Of a stretch of DNA of 64,000 bases, positions 20,062 to 31,727 are shown piece by piece (position 1 is the first letter of the stretch; the number at the start of each line of letters is the position of its first letter). Both the position numbers and the translations under genes were made by a program. Origin of the DNA: Chamaelirium japonicum. Taxonomy: Eukaryota > Streptophyta > Magnoliopsida > Liliales > Melanthiaceae. Under the pieces are notes generated by a model. That model saw nothing but the letters and a program-made list of their open reading frames with translations, ran no database searches and was not told where the DNA came from. The stretch spans positions 77,939,995-78,003,994 of the forward strand of contig OX393555.1 of assembly GCA_947650365.1 (NCBI GenBank), read 5' to 3'.

Positions 20062-23000
20062 ATTCATTTATACGAATGAATTAGAATGATTACATTTGTA
20101 CGAATGAATTAGAATGGCTCATATGAATAAATTAGAGTAGATACCATCGTACGAATGAATTAGAATGGCTATATTCATACAAATGAATTAGAATGGCTAT
20201 ATTCGTTCGTATAAATGAATTAGAATGGCAACATTCGTACGAATGAATTAGAAAAGCTCGTACGAATGAATTAGAATAACTACCTTTGTACGAAATATTA
20301 GAATGACTATATTCATTCGTATGAATGAATTAGAGTAGCTACATTTGTACGAATGAGTTCGAATGGATCGTACAAATTAATTAGAATGGCTACCTTCGTA
20401 CGAATAAATTAGAATGGCTACATTCGTTCGTTTGAATGAATTTGAATGTCTACATTTATATAAATTAATTAGAATGGCTCGTACGAATGAATTAGAATGA
20501 CTACCTTCGTACGAATGAATTAGTATGGCTACATTCGTACGAATGAATTAGAATAGCTATATTTGTTTAAATGAATGAATTAGAATAGCTACATTCATAC
20601 TAATGAATTAGAATGGCTCGTCCGAACTAATTAGAATGGCTACTTTTGTACGAATGAATTAGAATGACTATATTCGTTCGTATAAATGAATTAGAATGAC
20701 TACATTCGTAAGAATGAATTAGAATGGCTTATACGAATGAATTAGAATAGCTATCTTCATACGAATGAATTAGAATGGCTAAATTCATACGAATGAAATA
20801 GAATGGCTACATTCATTCGTATGAATAAATTAAAATGGCTATATTCGTACGAGTGAATTAGAATGGCTCATACGAATGAATTAGAATGGCTACCTTTGTA
20901 CGAATAAATTAGAATGGCTACATTCGTACGAATGAATTAGAATTGCTATATTCGTATGAATAAATTAGAATGGCTATATTCGTTTCTATGAATGAATTAA
21001 AGTAGCTATATTCGTACGAATGGATTAGAATTGCTTAGTACGAATGAATTAGAACGGCTACATTCGTACAAATGAATTAGATTGGCTATATTCGTCTGTA
21101 CAATGAATTAGAATGTCTATATTGATACAAATCAATTAAAATGGCTCGTACGAATGAATTAGAATAGCTACCTTTGTACGAATGAATTAGAATGACTATA
21201 TTCGTATGAATTAATTAGAATGGTTACATTCGTTCGTATGAATGAATTAGAATGGCTACATTTGTACGAATGAATTAGAATAGCATGTACGAATGAATTA
21301 GAATGGCTAACTTCGTACGAATGAATTACAATGGTACATTCATTTATATGAATGAATTAGAATGACTGCATTAGCATAAATGAATTCAAATGGCTCGTAC
21401 GAATAAATTAGAATGGCTACCTTCGTACAAAAGAATAAGAATGGTTACATTCGTATGAATAAATTAGAATAGATCTTATGAATAAATTAAAATGACTACC
21501 TTCGTACAAATGAATTAAAATGGTTACATTCGTATGAATAAATTAGAATGGCTCGTATAAATGAATTAGAAATGCTATATCCGTACGAATGAATTAGAAT
21601 GGCTCATACAAATGAATTAGAATGACTGTCTTCGTACAAATAAATTAGAATGGATATATTCATATGAATGAATTAGAATGGCTATATTCATTCGTACGAA
21701 TAATTTAGATTGGCTACATTCATACGAATGAATTTGAATGACTCATACGAACGAATTAGAATATCTACCTTTCATGCAAATAAATTAGAATGGCTATATT
21801 TGTATGACTAAATTAGAATGGCTACATTCAATAATACGAATGAATTAGAATAGCTATATTCGTATGAATAAATTATAATTGCTTGTACGAATGACTTAGA
21901 ATTTCTACATTCGTACGAATGAATTAGAATGACAATATTTGTTCGTACGAATGAATTAGAATGGCTACATTCGTACGAATGAATTAAAATGGCTTGTACA
22001 AATGAATTAGAATGGCTGCCTTCATATGAATGAATTAGAATGACTATGTTCATACGAATGAATTAGAATGGCTACATTTGTCCGTATGAATTAACTATAG
22101 TGGCTACATTCGTACGAATGAATTAGAATGGCTTGTACGAATGAATTATAATGGCTACCTTTGTATGAATTAATTAGAATGGCTACATTCGTACGAATGA
22201 ATTTGAATAGCTACATTCATTCGTATGAATGAATTAAAATGGCTACATTCGTACGAATGAATTAGAATGACTTGTATGAATGAATTAGAATGCCTACCTT
22301 TGTACAAATGAATTATAATGGCTACTTTCGTACGAATGATTTAGAATGGCTATATTCGTTCATACGAATGAATTAGAATATCTATATTCATATAAATGAA
22401 TTAAAATAACTTGTAGTAATGAATTAGAATGGCTACCTTCGTACGAATTAATTAGAATGGCTACATTCGTACGAATGAATTAGAATGACTATATTCATTT
22501 GTATGAATGAATTAGAATGACTATATTCGTACGAATGAATTAGAATAGCTCTTACGAACAAATTAGAATGGCAACCTTCATACGAATGAATCAGAATGGC
22601 TACATTCATACGAATAAAATAGAATAGCTACATTCATTCATACGAATGAATTAGAATGGCTATATCTCTACGAATGAATTATAATGGTTCGTACGAATGA
22701 ATTAGAATAGCCACCTTTGTACGAATGAAATAGAATGCCTACATTCGAACGAATGAATTAGAATGGCAATATTTGTTCGTACGAATGAATTTGACTGGCT
22801 ATATTCGTACGAATGAATTAAAATAGCTCGTACGAATGAATTAGAATTGCTACCTTCGTACGAATGAATTAGAATGGCTACATTCGTATAAATGAATTAG
22901 AATAGCTACATTCATTCGAACAAATGAATTAGAATTCCTACATTCGCACGAATGAAATAGAATGGCTAGTACGAATGAATTATAATAGCTACCTTGATAC

Positions 23001-26000
23001 GAATGAATTAGAATGCATATATTTTTTATAATGAATTAGAATGGCTATATTCGTTTATATGAATGAATTAAAATGGCCACATTCGTACGAATGAATTAGA
23101 ATGTCTACATTCGTACGAATGAACTATTATGGCTCGTACGAATGAATTAGAATGTCTACCTTCGTACGAATGAATTAGAATAGCTATATTCGTATGAATG
23201 ACTTAGAATAGCTATATTCGTTTGTATGAATAAATTGGAATGGCTATATTCATATGAATGAATAAGAACAACTCGCACGAACAGATTAGAATGGTTACCT
23301 TTGTACAAATTAATTAGAATGGCTATACTCTTACGAATGAATTGAAATATCTATATTCGTTCGTACGAATGAATTAGAATAGCTACATTCATACGAATGA
23401 ATTAGAATAGCTTGTAGGAATTAATTAGAATGGCTAGCTTCGTACAAATGAGTTAGAATGGCTACATTTGTACGAATGAATTAGAATAGTTACATTCATT
23501 CGTACGAATGAATTATAATGGCTACATTCGTACGAATGAATTAGAATGACTACTTCCATACGAATGAATTAGAATGACTATATTCGTTCATATGAATGAA
23601 TTAGAATGACTATATTCGTACGAATAAATTAGAATGACTCATACGAATTAATTAGAATGACTACCTTTGTACGACTGAATTAGAATGGCTACATTTGTAT
23701 AAATAAATTAGAATGGATTCATTCGTTCGTATGAATGAATTAGAGTAGCTACATTCGTATGAAAGAATTAGAATGGCTCGTACGAATAAATTTGAATGGC
23801 TATATTCATACGAATAAATTTGTATGGCTACATTCATACGAATGAATTAGAATGGATACATTCATTCGTACGAATGAATTAGAATATCTACATTCATACG
23901 AATGAATTAGAATGCTCGTACGAATTAATTAGAATGGCTACCTTTGTACGAATGAATTAGAATGGCTACATTCGTATGAAAGAATTAGAATGGCTACATT
24001 TGCTTGTACAAATGAATTAGAATAGCAATATTCGTACAAATGAATTAGAATGGCTCGTACGAACGAATTAGAATGGCTACCTTCGTACGAATGAATTAAA
24101 ATAGCTACATTCGTTCGTATGAATGAATTAGAATGGCTATATTCGTACAAATGAATTAGAATGGCTATATTCGTACGAATGAATTAGAATGGCTTGTACG
24201 AATGAAATAGAATGGCTACCTTTGTACGAATAAATTAGAATGGCTACATTCGTACTAACGAATTAGAATGGCTACATTCATTCATACGAATGAATTAGAA
24301 TGGCTACATTCGTATTAGAATGGCTTGTATGGATAAATTAGAATGACAATCTTTGTACAAATGAATTAGAATGACTATATTCGTACGAATGAATTAAAAT
24401 AGCTACATTCATTCGTATGAATGAATTAGAATGGCTACATTGGGACAAATGAATGAGAATGGCTTGTACGAATAAATTAGAATAGCTACCTTCGTACGAA
24501 TGAATTAGAATGGCTCTGACGAATGAATTAAAATGTCTACCTTCGTACGAATGAATTAGAATAGCTATATTCGTACAAATATAGTATAATGACTACATTC
24601 ATTCATACGAATGAATTAGAATGGCCATAATCGTACTAATGAATTAGGATAGCTCCTACAAATAAATTAGAATGGCTACCTTCATACGAATAAATTAGAT
24701 TGGCTATATTTATATCAATAAATTAAAATGGCTACATTCGTTCGTACGAATGAATTGGAATGGCTATAGTCATACAAATGAATTAGAATGGCTCGTACGA
24801 ATGAATTAGAATGGCTACCATCATACGAATGAGTTAGAATGGCTACATTCGTACAAAGGAATTAGAATGGCTACCATCATACGAATGAGTTAGAATGGCT
24901 ACATTCGTACAAATAAATTAGAATGGATACTTTCGGATGTACGAATGAATTAGAATGGCTACTTTCGTACGAATGAATTCGAATTGCTCGTACCAATGAA
25001 TTAGAATGCCTACCTTCGTACGAATGAATAAGAATGGCTATATTTGTACGAATGAATTAGAATTTCTATATTCATTCGTACGAATAAATTAGAATGACTA
25101 CGTTCGTATGAATGAATCAGAATAGCTGGTATGATTGAATTAGAACAGCTACCTTTATAAGAATGAATTAGAATGGCTATATTCATACGAATGAATTAGA
25201 ATGGCTACATTCCTTTGTACAAATGAATTAGAATGACTACATTCGTATGAATAAATTAGAATGGCTCGTACGAATGAATTATATTGGCTACCTTCATATG
25301 AATGATATAGAATGGATACATTCGTACGAATGAATTAGAATGGCTATATTCGTTTGTACGAATGAATTAGAATAGCTACATTTGTATGAATGAATTAGAT
25401 TGGCTCTAATGAATGAATTAGAATGGCTACCTTTGTATGAATAAATTACAATGGCTTCATTCGTACTCATGAATTAGAATGGCTATATTCGTTTGTATGA
25501 ATAAAATAGAATGGCTATATTCATACAAATAAATTAGAATGGCTCGTGCGAACGAATTAGAATGGCTACCTTCGTACGAATGAATTAGAATAGCAATATT
25601 CGTATGAATGAATTAGAATGGCTACATTCGTTCGTACGAATGAATTAGAATAGCTTCATTCATATGAATAAATTAGAATGGTTTGTACAAATAAATTAGA
25701 ATGGCTAGCTTCGTATGAATAAATTAGAATTGGTATATTTGTACGAATGAATTAGAATGGCTACCTTCGTATGAATGAATTAGAATGGCTATATTCATAA
25801 GAATAAATTAGAATAGCTTGTATGAATGAATTAGAGTAGATACCTTCGTACAAATGAATTAGAATAGCTATATTCATATGTATGAATGAATTAGAATGGC
25901 TATATTCGTTCGTATGAATGAAATAGAATGACAACATTCGTAAGAATGAATTAGAAAGGCTCGTACAAATGAATTAGAATAGCTACCTTCGTACGAATGA

Positions 26001-26352
26001 ATTAGAATGGCTATATTTGTTCGCATGATGGAATTAGAGTACCTACATTTACACGAATGAATTAAAATGGCTCGTACAAATTAATTAGAATATGTACCTT
26101 CGTACAAATGAATTAGAATAGCTACACTCGTATGAATGAATTTGAATGGCTATATTCGTTCGTACGAATAAATTAGAATGTCTATATTCATACGAATGAA
26201 TTAGAATGGCTCGTACGAATGAATTAGAATGGCTACTTTTGTATGAATAAATTAGAATGGCTATATTCATACGAATGAATTCGAATGGCTACATTTGTTT
26301 GTATGAATGAATTAGAATGGCTTCATTCGTACGAATGAATTAGAATGACTTG
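20062..26352. repeat. AT-rich satellite array, right block
   Basis: Continuation of the array at 5871-7801. Landmarks such as the short CTTGTACG/CTCGTACG module recur about every 139 bp (for example near 22131, 22270, 22410 and 22549), giving about 45 higher-order units. Copies differ mostly by C/T and G/A changes in the CpG-containing palindrome. Ends at the LTR of the chromodomain element. No gene. Confidence 0.92.
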
Positions 26353-27770
26353 TGTCCCGCCCCAGATCTAACTAAAAGGGTAAACCAGTGAAACCCGGGG
26401 GTGATGGGGTTCTAAGGATAAGTAAGGATTATAAGGTCACAAGATTGATTTTATTATTTAATTATTTATTACTAATTTATCATAAACTACTTACTAGTTG
26501 ATGGAGGACAGCTTTGAGGAGAAGCCAACCAATAGCTTGGCCTTGGGGAAAGGCCTATCAGGCATAAATCTTTGAGGAGAAGCTTACCAGGGAAATATTA
26601 CTGATTTTGGTATTATTCAAAGCATCTAAAAACATCCCAAATAGTTTAAAAATATTCAATAAGTCTAACCACTTATTACATAAACAACTGGATATAATAA
26701 AAACTAGCTAACACCTCTAGTGTCCTCTCTTGATAGCTAATTAAGCCCCTCTAGAAAGCGTCTGAGAAGAAACTAGCTACGGTACCTGAAAATAGTGTGC
26801 AAAAATGGGGTGAGTTTACTAGGTAAACTCAGTGAACAGTTAACCCTAAACTAGCTAGGGTAAACCATAGTCGTACTACGCCCTTCTAGAAGTCTACGAG
26901 GGCGACGACCCATACATACACACACTGCAAGTAAGGAAAGTCAACTAGCTACCCATAGCAGTTCTATTATATTACAACTACAACTAGCACATATAAGACA
27001 AGTAATCCTCCAGATTAAAAGTATGCAACTAATTACCGAATGTTAGTTCTACCTACTCCTAAAGTGAACTGGTAGTTTTTTAACTGAGTCTGCCAACAGA
27101 AACCTAGATCCAAGTATACCTAGAGAGCCAAAAATACCCATATAGCCATAAGAGGGCTTGGTCTTTCACCATGGGGAACTCCCGCCCACCTTGATTTTCG
27201 GGGTTATTACCCAGGGGTGGATTACTAGGCCACTAGGGCCTTTACCGCCTGCCCAACCCTATGACCCTACCTACTTGATTCGGATTATGCACAAGCGATG
27301 GTTCACCTCCCATCCTGTGTACTTGAGTCCCCTACCCATGCCCATGAGTAGTGAGTCTTTCCTCTGGGAAGAGAACTTTGACTGAGGAAGTATAACCACT
27401 GGTCTCTCCACTGAGACCACTGATCTCTCCACTAAGACCACCAGCCTTCGTTGCTCAGTAGCAACTAGACTGCACCATGAGACCCATGGTCACCAAACAA
27501 AGTCATTGAACAGAATATAAATAATTAATTAGTATGAGTATCTACTTGTTTGCATGCATCCTAGTATGAATCTAGGTTGAGCCAATCAATGTTGCAGTTA
27601 TCAAAATATTATATGATTATTCAGAGGTAAGGGATAGTATGCCCACCTCTTACATGTAGTACCGGTTTCCTGCCTGTATGCATTGGACATACTATGTCAC
27701 ATACGGTTTTATTAATTATTTTACAGATATAACTACAATCTACTCTAACCATAATAGAATTAATCATGTT

Positions 27771-28613
27771 TGTGGGGGAAAAATCTTTGTACCGATCCGA
27801 AGACTTCACCTCATCAGTCAATTGAAGTGGAATTGGAGATCGTTAATTGATCGATCTGTTGATTGGAAGGTAGGTTTGAAGGTTGATGCTTTGAAGACTT
27901 TGAGCTAACTCTTTTGAGGTGTGAATAGTGAGAGATACAATTAGAGAGAAGGTTGAGACAATGTGTGATCTCGGAGTTCAGCCGAAGCCTACGTCTCCGT
28001 GCTATAGGGAGCAACCCGAATTCACTAACACTTTGTTCAAAGTGACCTCGACAGGCCGAGTGTCACTGATCTCTTCAACTTCTTCAAAGACAAGAAGAAG
28101 ATCGAGGAGAGTTGAAGGATTGAAAGCTGGAAATCTCAGAGCTCTGGTTTTGAAATGGATATCAACTGATGGCACTGATCTATTTTCAGAATTCTGTTTC
28201 TGGTTTTGGAATTTGGGTTTTTGCTCTGGGTTTTTGAACTCAGTCCTCTTTTCCTTCCGAAGGCTCTGCTATTTATAGAATTCTCGAGGAGTGAGTCCGG
28301 TGGTAAATGGCGGTTACTGGTCATTTCTGGAAGATTCCCCAAGCAGGGCTGGTGGGTCCCACGGCTGTCTCCTGGGGATTCCACAGGCAGGACTGGTGGG
28401 TCCCGCGATAGTCTTCATGGGCCCACCAGGCAGGGCCGGTGGGTCCCGTGGTAGTCTTCGTGGGCCCACCAGGCAGGGCCGGTGGGTCCCATGGTAGTCT
28501 TCCTGGGCCCACCAGGCAGGGCCGGTGGGTCCCGCGGTAGTCTTCGTGGGCCCATCAGGCAGGGCCGGTGGGTCCCGTGGTTTGCAAACTTCTTGCCAAA
28601 ATTTGCACCCACA
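27771..28613 (-). repeat. 3' LTR of element B (843 bp)
   Basis: Starts TGTGGGGGAAAAATC and ends TTGCACCCACA; nearly identical along its length to 37492-38330. Contains five to six units of about 43 bp (GGTGGGTCCC ... GGGCCCACC) at about 28345-28580. The following bases, GTTACCCCCTCC, are the reverse complement of the polypurine tract. Confidence 0.92.
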
Positions 28614-28713
28614 GTTACCCCCTCCAAGTTAGCTAGAGACCACCCTGGCTGGCTTGGATTATTGGTGCAAAACTAACAACCCCCTGTCATAAATGCAAAG
28701 AAGCTTATCGAGT

Positions 28714-29450
28714 GTCGGCGTCAAAGGACTGATCGGTCAATTTCTGACTGATCGGTCAAAGTTGACCGATCGATCAATTTCGACCGATCGGTCGAACTTG
28801 ACCGATCGGTCGAACTTGACTGATTGGTCAAAGTTTGACCGATCGGTTAAGTTCAACCGGTCGGGGTTGAAGTGATTGGTCAAAAAATATAGTTTTTTTG
28901 ACCGATCCAATAGAAATTCGACCGATCGGTTGAACTTGACCAATCGGTCAATTTTGACCGATCGGTTAAGTTCAACCGATCGAGGTTGAAGTGATCGGTC
29001 AAAAAACATAGTTTTTTTACCGATCCAGTAGAAATTCGACCGATCGGTCAATTTTGACCGATCGGTTAAGTTCAATCGGTCGAGGTTGAAGTGATCGGTC
29101 AAAAAATATAGTTTTTGACCGATCCAGTAGAAATTCGACCGATCGGTTGAACTTGACCAATCGGTCAATTTTGAACGATCGATTAAGTTCAACGGGTCGA
29201 TGTTGAAGTGATCGATCAAAAAACATAGTTTTTTGACCGATCCAGTAGAATTTCGACCGATCGGTTGAACTTGACCGATTGGTCAAGTTTGACTGATCGG
29301 TTAAGTTCAACCGGTTGAGGTTGAAGTGATTGGTCAAAAAACATAGTTTTTTGATCGATCCAGTAGAAATTTGACCGATCGATTGAACTTGACCGATCAG
29401 TCAAATTTGACCGATCGGTTAAGTTCAACCGGTCAAGGTTGAATTGATTG
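28714..29450. repeat. Palindrome-rich tandem repeat (GACCGATCGGTC) in element B
   Basis: Dozens of copies of the perfect palindrome GACCGATCGGTC and one-base variants, arranged in larger units of about 110-130 bp that end in GGTCAAAAAACATAGTTTTTTGACC and an about 10-bp GATCCAGTAG segment. Lies between the 3' LTR and the antisense-gene promoter. Open frames here (NLTDRSNLTDRS-like) are by-products of the repeat. Confidence 0.88.
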
Positions 29451-29657
29451 GGCAAAAGCGCCTGTATTCTGCCTGATCCTTTGGCAAATTACCCGTTCGT
29501 CTGCCTGTCGAATGGGTAAAGTCTTCAAAAAAATGTGTGAAGCCGGACCGGTGATTCTCCTGGACCGGCGGTTCGATTGGACCGGCGATTCGATTGGTTC
29601 GACGTTTCGTCTGGTTCCAACGCTTCGCCTGGAAGAGCGCTTGCTATGGATTGATGC

Positions 29658-29745
29658 CACGTGTCCCTTTAGAAAACACGGGATTTGACCTGGAGATGAC
29701 ACGTGTCTCTTCGATTTTAGCGCCAGTTTCTCCGGGGTTTATAAG
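29658..29745 (+). promoter_or_regulatory. Promoter of the antisense gene in element B: two CACGTGTC boxes and a TATA box
   Basis: CACGTGTC begins at 29658 and again at 29700; TTTATAAG lies at 29738-29745; the ATG follows at 29848. CACGTG(TC) is the core of plant G-box/ABRE elements bound by bZIP factors. Element C has the same pair ahead of its antisense gene. Promoter activity is inferred. Confidence 0.6.
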
Positions 29746-29847
29746 CCCTTTTGGATCTCATTTCTGCCTCACGCTTTCAGAATTTTTCAAACTCCAGAAC
29801 TATGTGCTCTCGAATTTCTGTTTTCCGTTCTCCCGATCAGCTTTGAA

Positions 29848-31727
29848 ATGGCATCATCCAGCAGCTCGAAGAAGATGAATATTGTGCCTTCGAAGAGGAA
29901 GGGGAAGGAGAGGGCTGAGGTTTCGCCTGTTCAGAAAGGTAGGGTTAAGGGCAAAGCTGCCCTTGGAGTGTTGGGCAAGAGGCATCAAGAAGTGGGGTTT
30001 GTCTCGGCACCGTCCAGACCGGAGCATATCCCGAAGGCCAGCTTCGTGCTGGGTCCATTGATGTCTCTGATGGAGGAGCCTACTTACGAGTACAATACCG
30101 GCGGGAAGCTCACGGACATGAAGAGGGCGAAGTGGCAGAGACTGTTGTCCTTCTTCACAGAGGGAAAGGTCCGACCATCTCTTCCTGGAGTCCAATCTGC
30201 GTTTGGCATTGACAAGCGGACAATCTTCACATCGATGGCCAGCAAGGAGCAAGTGATGGGGACGATAGTCACCATCGGCCAGTTGAATTGCGGATTGCAC
30301 CTCCCACTGCTGCCGTTTGCCGCGAGGTTGCTGAATACCTCCGGACTTTGCCCCGGACAAATATCCGGGAATGCATGGAGGATTATCTACGCATTCTGCC
30401 ACGTGGAGTCCGATTTCCAGGAGGAGCTCAGGGAGTGCTACTCCAGCATCCCGGAGGGTGAGACGGCCAGGATCGAGTTGGGCTACTTCTTCTACCACTA
30501 CAAGTGGGCTTCGAGGAAGGATAGTCTATTATTCAATCTGACTGGCATCTCCGCTCTTCGCCCGATTGTCGACACCATTGACTCCGACAAACTCTCCACC
30601 GACTGGCCGATATCGATTTTCGGTGCGTGAACTCCTCTCTCAGTGCCTAAGACTCCTCGAAATCAGGTACATAAAGAGATCGAGTTGTATTCTGCTAGGG
30701 GAGCCTTTGCTTGGACGTCTGATCGGGTCGAGGCCCTGGACAACCTTTTTTTGGAGCTGACGTGCGGCACGCGTTCGTGGAAGCAGTTTTCGAACTGCCC
30801 CGTTCATCATGGCAATGCCAACCTTCTCCACCGACTGTAGGCCCGGTATGAAGATAACAAGGTCTTGTACTCCGATTATGAGGAGGATCCTCAGTCGGGC
30901 AAGATCGTTAGAAAAGTCCGGGTCGAGCAGAAGGCGTATGGTGCAAGGCGTCGCCTGCCAACGGAGGAGAAGCTGGTGATAAACCGCAGAGGCCAGGTGA
31001 AGAACAGGAAAGTCCTCATGGAGGAGAAGATGAAGAAGAGAAGAACGAAGAAGAAGAGGGAGGAGAAGAAGAAGAAGAAAAGAAAGGAGAAGAAGAAGAA
31101 GAAGAAAAAGGATAAGGGGAAGAAGAAGAAGGAAAGGGAGAAGAAGAAGAAGAGGGAGGAGAAGAAGAAGAAGAGAAGGGAAAAGAAGATGACGAAGATG
31201 ATGATGACGACGAAGACGATGATGAGGATGACGATGAAGAGGAGGGAGAGGGAGGAAATGATGACAAAGGGGGTGGCGAGGAAGAAATTCCTCCCACCCC
31301 CACTGGTGGTAGCGTAGAAGGGGGTGATGAAGAGTCGCAACCCATTCCCATCGACGAGGCTAAGGCCCGTCGTATGGTGGACGTAATGGATGCCGTGGGT
31401 GATAGCCCGAGGGTGCAGCCCACGTACCATTTCGAGGAGCTGAAGCGCCCGACGCGCATTCGGATCAGGTTCTCGGGGAGTAATGGGGTTGCAAGCAACC
31501 CTATGCCCCTCGACCAGATACTTCCGAGCACCCTTCGCCTTGAGGGGGCTACGACGAGCGGGGGCTTGGAGGTTGAACAACCTCCGCCCTTGTCGCGTTC
31601 TTCGGCTGCTCAAGTGGCTGAGGAGATGGCTGCCAATCGGGAACTGTCTCTTGTAGACCTTCTGATCGTAAGCTCGCTTAATCTTCTATTGATACTTGGC
31701 AATTCGAACGATTGCTCGATCTCGTAA
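29848..31727 (+). pseudogene. Antisense gene of Tat element B (aORF), broken
   Basis: Starts MASSSSSKKMNIVPSKRKGK, a basic segment resembling a nuclear-localisation signal. Residues about 75-190 match the antisense frame of element A (IVTIGQLNCGLHLPL, LCPGQISGNAWRII). In-frame stops at 30628-30630 (TGA) and 30838-30840 (TAG) are each one C-to-T change from CGA or CAG. A purine-only tract (31016-31250) must hide a frameshift: the frame after it reads a long acidic run (Glu/Asp) then a Pro/Ser-rich segment to 31727. The coiled-coil end seen in element A is missing; the frame runs into the truncated 3' end of pol on the other strand. Function unknown. Confidence 0.75.

Noticed and set aside
21808-26270. 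Frames of 60-90 residues of the type NIVILIHSYEGSHSNSFV
   Set aside because: The AT-rich satellite lacks stops in one minus-strand frame over short stretches; no start, domain or conservation beyond the repeat.
5871-26352. CRISPR-like array of short direct repeats
   Set aside because: No unique spacers of constant length; variable module spacing belongs to a higher-order satellite, and the context is a plant nuclear genome.
28737-29455. Asp/Arg/Ser/Asn repeat proteins (NLTDRSNLTDRS type)
   Set aside because: Translation of the GACCGATCGGTC palindrome array; all frames read similar repeats.
30865-31317. Lysine-rich protein of about 150 residues
   Set aside because: This is the wrong frame through a GAA/GAG tract; the frame reading acidic residues connects better to the downstream part of the antisense gene.
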